DNA of 6,814 nt, taken from contig CABVDE010000062.1 in assembly GCA_902496945.1 (NCBI GenBank), forward strand, positions 1 through 6,814, written 5' to 3'. The stretch's first letter is position 1; each line of letters starts with the position of its first letter. Shown here in pieces: positions 5,437-6,814 of this stretch. The DNA comes from an uncultured Collinsella sp. Lineage in GTDB: Bacteria > Actinomycetota > Coriobacteriia > Coriobacteriales > Coriobacteriaceae. Position numbers and translations under genes: made by a program. Under the pieces are notes generated by a model. It saw nothing but the letters and a program-made list of their open reading frames with translations, did no database searches and was not told where the DNA came from.

Positions 5437-5480
5437 TAAGTTAGCCGTCGCACTTTTTGCATTATGCCCTAAGTTAGCCG
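5437..5480 (-). promoter_or_regulatory. Probable eno promoter region with duplicated 11-bp motif
   Basis: The motif TAAGTTAGCCG occurs at 5437-5447 and again at 5470-5480, 33 bp apart and in the same orientation. Between them, on the minus strand, CATAAT (5466-5461) is a plausible -10 box; no good -35 box was found. Motifs one on each side of a -10 box, about three helical turns apart, fit a regulator binding the same face of the DNA. The regulator is unknown. Confidence 0.45.
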
Positions 5481-5500
5481 AGGGATACACTTGTTTTTCG

Positions 5501-5546
5501 AAAAATTTAGCGGGAACGATGAGGCGTGTCAGCCCATCGTTCCCGC
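5501..5546 (-). terminator. Intrinsic terminator of yfcE-mazG
   Basis: A perfect 11-bp stem pairs 5510-5520 with 5536-5546, with a small inner GGC/GCC stem. On the minus strand it is followed by TAAATTTTT. It lies four bases after the mazG stop codon. Confidence 0.85.
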
Positions 5547-5550
5547 AGTC

Positions 5551-6411
5551 TTACTCCTCCGCCTTTGCGGCGTCCCACAGGTCGTTGAGGCCGTGGGTCG
5601 AAAGCTCGGCCAGATCCACGTGGGCGTCAGCCGCCATCTGCTCCATCGCAGCCCAGCGGCGGCGGAACTTTGCCGTGCTGGCACGCAGGGCGCTCTCGGC
5701 ATCAATCCCCTCTTTACGCGCAACGTTGACCAGGGCAAAGAGCAGGTCGCCAAACTCCATCTCGCGCTCGGATGAGCCAGGAGCCTCGGCCTCAAACTCG
5801 GCCCGCTCCTCGGCGACCTCGTCCCACACGTCCTGGACCGTCTCCCACTCAAAGCCCACGGCCGCCGCCTTGCGCGACACCTTCTGCGCCTGCATCAGCG
5901 CCGGAAGATGCGTGGGCACGCCGTCGAGCAGGCCCTCGGGCGCGGTCTCGCCCGCTGCCACGACCTTGTCCTTGGCGGCTTTCTCGGCGAGCTTGACCTC
6001 GTCCCAAATCTTGAGCACCTCGTCAGAGCTGTCGGCATCCGCATCGCCAAACACGTGCGGATGACGCCGGATGAGCTTAGCGTCAATGTCACGCGCCACG
6101 TCGGCCAGCGTAAACTCGCCGGCGTCGGCAGCAATCTGCGCATGCAGCACAACTTGCATAAGCACGTCGCCGAGCTCCTCGCGCAGATGTGCCACGTCGT
6201 CCGCCTCGATGCAATCGAGCGCCTCGTAGGCTTCCTCGATCATGTTCTTGCCGATGCTCTGATGCGTCTGTTCGCGGTCCCATGGGCAGCCGTCGGGCTG
6301 ACGTAGACGCCAGATGGTCTGCACCAGATGCTGCAGCTCGGCCGACGCGTCGACCAGCGTGGACAGATCGCGCGAGCCCTCGGCATTTTGCTGAGCCATG
6401 TGCTGCGCCAT
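5551..6411 (-). CDS. mazG: MazG nucleoside triphosphate pyrophosphohydrolase, two-domain form
   Basis: Hydrolyses nucleoside triphosphates to monophosphate and pyrophosphate, removing non-canonical or excess NTPs; cytoplasmic and Mg-dependent. The 286 residues hold two MazG domains, like the E. coli enzyme (263 residues). Domain 1 begins at WRLRQPDGCPWDREQTH (34-50). Its metal motif is EEAYE (59-63) plus ELGD (79-82), followed by RRHPHVFGD (115-123). Domain 2 has EERAE (201-205), EFGD (219-222) and the terminal KFRRRW (248-253). Both acidic sets are complete. In E. coli the C-terminal domain carries the activity. The ATG at 6411 is chosen over an in-frame start at 6519 because GGAGGAGG lies seven bases before it and the longer form would overlap yfcE. 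Only two bases separate it from the yfcE stop, so the pair is likely translationally coupled. A terminator follows directly. Confidence 0.96.
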   Translation of the reverse strand: MAQHMAQQNAEGSRDLSTLVDASAELQHLVQTIWRLRQPDGCPWDREQTHQSIGKNMIEEAYEALDCIEADDVAHLREELGDVLMQVVLHAQIAADAGEFTLADVARDIDAKLIRRHPHVFGDADADSSDEVLKIWDEVKLAEKAAKDKVVAAGETAPEGLLDGVPTHLPALMQAQKVSRKAAAVGFEWETVQDVWDEVAEERAEFEAEAPGSSEREMEFGDLLFALVNVARKEGIDAESALRASTAKFRRRWAAMEQMAADAHVDLAELSTHGLNDLWDAAKAEE

Positions 6412-6413
6412 GG

Positions 6414-6814
6414 TTATTCCTCCTCCAGGACCACGTGACGGAACGTACCGCCCTCGTAGATGCCGTAGCTGTGCGTACCGTCCTTGGGAATGCTCACGCT
6501 GCCGGGGTTGAAGAGCCACAGGCCCGGGTGCGCCTCGCTTGCCTCGTTAACCTTGATGTGCGTGTGGCCGTAGACGAGCGCGGAGCCCTCGGGCAGCGCA
6601 GGCGCGTGGTCGACGCTATTGTGCATGCCGGCGCCAAAAACGTGGCCGTGCGTCAGGAACTGCTCGCGGCCGGTCTCGTCGAAAAGCGTGGCGTAGTCGG
6701 CCATGACGGGGAAGTCGAGGACCATCTGGTCGACCTCGGCGTCACAGTTGCCGCGCACCGCGATAATGCGGTCGGCCAGGGCGTTGAGCAGCGGAATCAC
6801 GCGCTTGGGGGCGT
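6414..6814 (-). CDS. yfcE: YfcE-type metallophosphoesterase (N-terminus outside window)
   Basis: A calcineurin-like, metal-dependent phosphodiesterase of the YfcE/MJ0936 group. Such enzymes hydrolyse model phosphodiesters, but their natural substrate is uncertain. The visible C-terminal 133 or so residues include RGNCD (GNCD at 6741-6752), THGH, YGHTH and FNPGSVSIPK. These are the later metal-binding and family-specific blocks. The N-terminal D-x-H and GD motifs would lie beyond position 6814. The frame continues through the right edge as APKR-VIPLLNALADR, which aligns with E. coli YfcE. The GTG at 6798-6800 is therefore an internal codon, not a start. The last codons, Leu-Glu-Glu-Glu, are also the ribosome binding site of mazG. 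Confidence 0.93.
   Translation of the reverse strand, partial: APKRVIPLLNALADRIIAVRGNCDAEVDQMVLDFPVMADYATLFDETGREQFLTHGHVFGAGMHNSVDHAPALPEGSALVYGHTHIKVNEASEAHPGLWLFNPGSVSIPKDGTHSYGIYEGGTFRHVVLEEE

Noticed and set aside
3900..5444. 514-codon open frame on the plus strand
   Set aside because: It is antisense to all of eno and the start of its neighbours. It lacks a family match, has shadow-like composition, and would cross the eno terminator and promoter. High-G+C coding DNA often leaves such long antisense frames.

Overview
The window looks like chromosomal DNA from a high-G+C gut actinobacterium of the Coriobacteriia, most likely Collinsella or a close relative. I infer this from the codon use, the protein sequences (enolase, a septum initiator with a long Ser/Arg-rich N-terminus, Ppx/GppA, a two-domain MazG, YfcE) and a Coriobacteria-like IS30-type transposase. 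No database search was possible, so the genus is an inference.

Layout. Positions 1-~900 hold the 3' part of an IS30-family element. Its transposase runs off the left edge, and about 200 bp of G+C-rich, hairpin-bearing non-coding DNA follow. A promoter with a perfect TATAAT box then serves a plus-strand gene for a small membrane-anchored helical protein of unknown function (1008-1631). Next comes tRNA-Leu(UAA) with an encoded CCA (1663-1747) and a strong terminator. Positions 1730-2080 are a gene-free but highly structured stretch. The tRNA 3' end and its terminator are repeated 196 bp downstream. An inverted copy of the T-arm sits between the two copies, beside a string of small hairpins. A separate 22-bp inverted repeat lies just before the end of the next gene.

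From 2083 to the right edge all protein genes are on the minus strand. In transcription order they are yfcE (partial), mazG, eno, a ftsB/divIC-like gene and ppx/gppA. yfcE and mazG are two bases apart, and the mazG ribosome binding site lies inside the last codons of yfcE, so they are very likely co-translated. A terminator follows mazG. eno has its own leader, with a duplicated 11-bp motif and a hairpin, and its own terminator. ftsB and ppx form a second two-gene unit with an extended -10 promoter.

The minus-strand genes combine housekeeping roles: glycolysis (enolase), nucleotide-pool sanitation (MazG), cell division (FtsB/DivIC) and polyphosphate or (p)ppGpp metabolism (Ppx/GppA). The most unusual part of the window is the tRNA-derived repeat cluster at about 1722-2010. 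I found no CRISPR array, phage gene or recognisable defence system.
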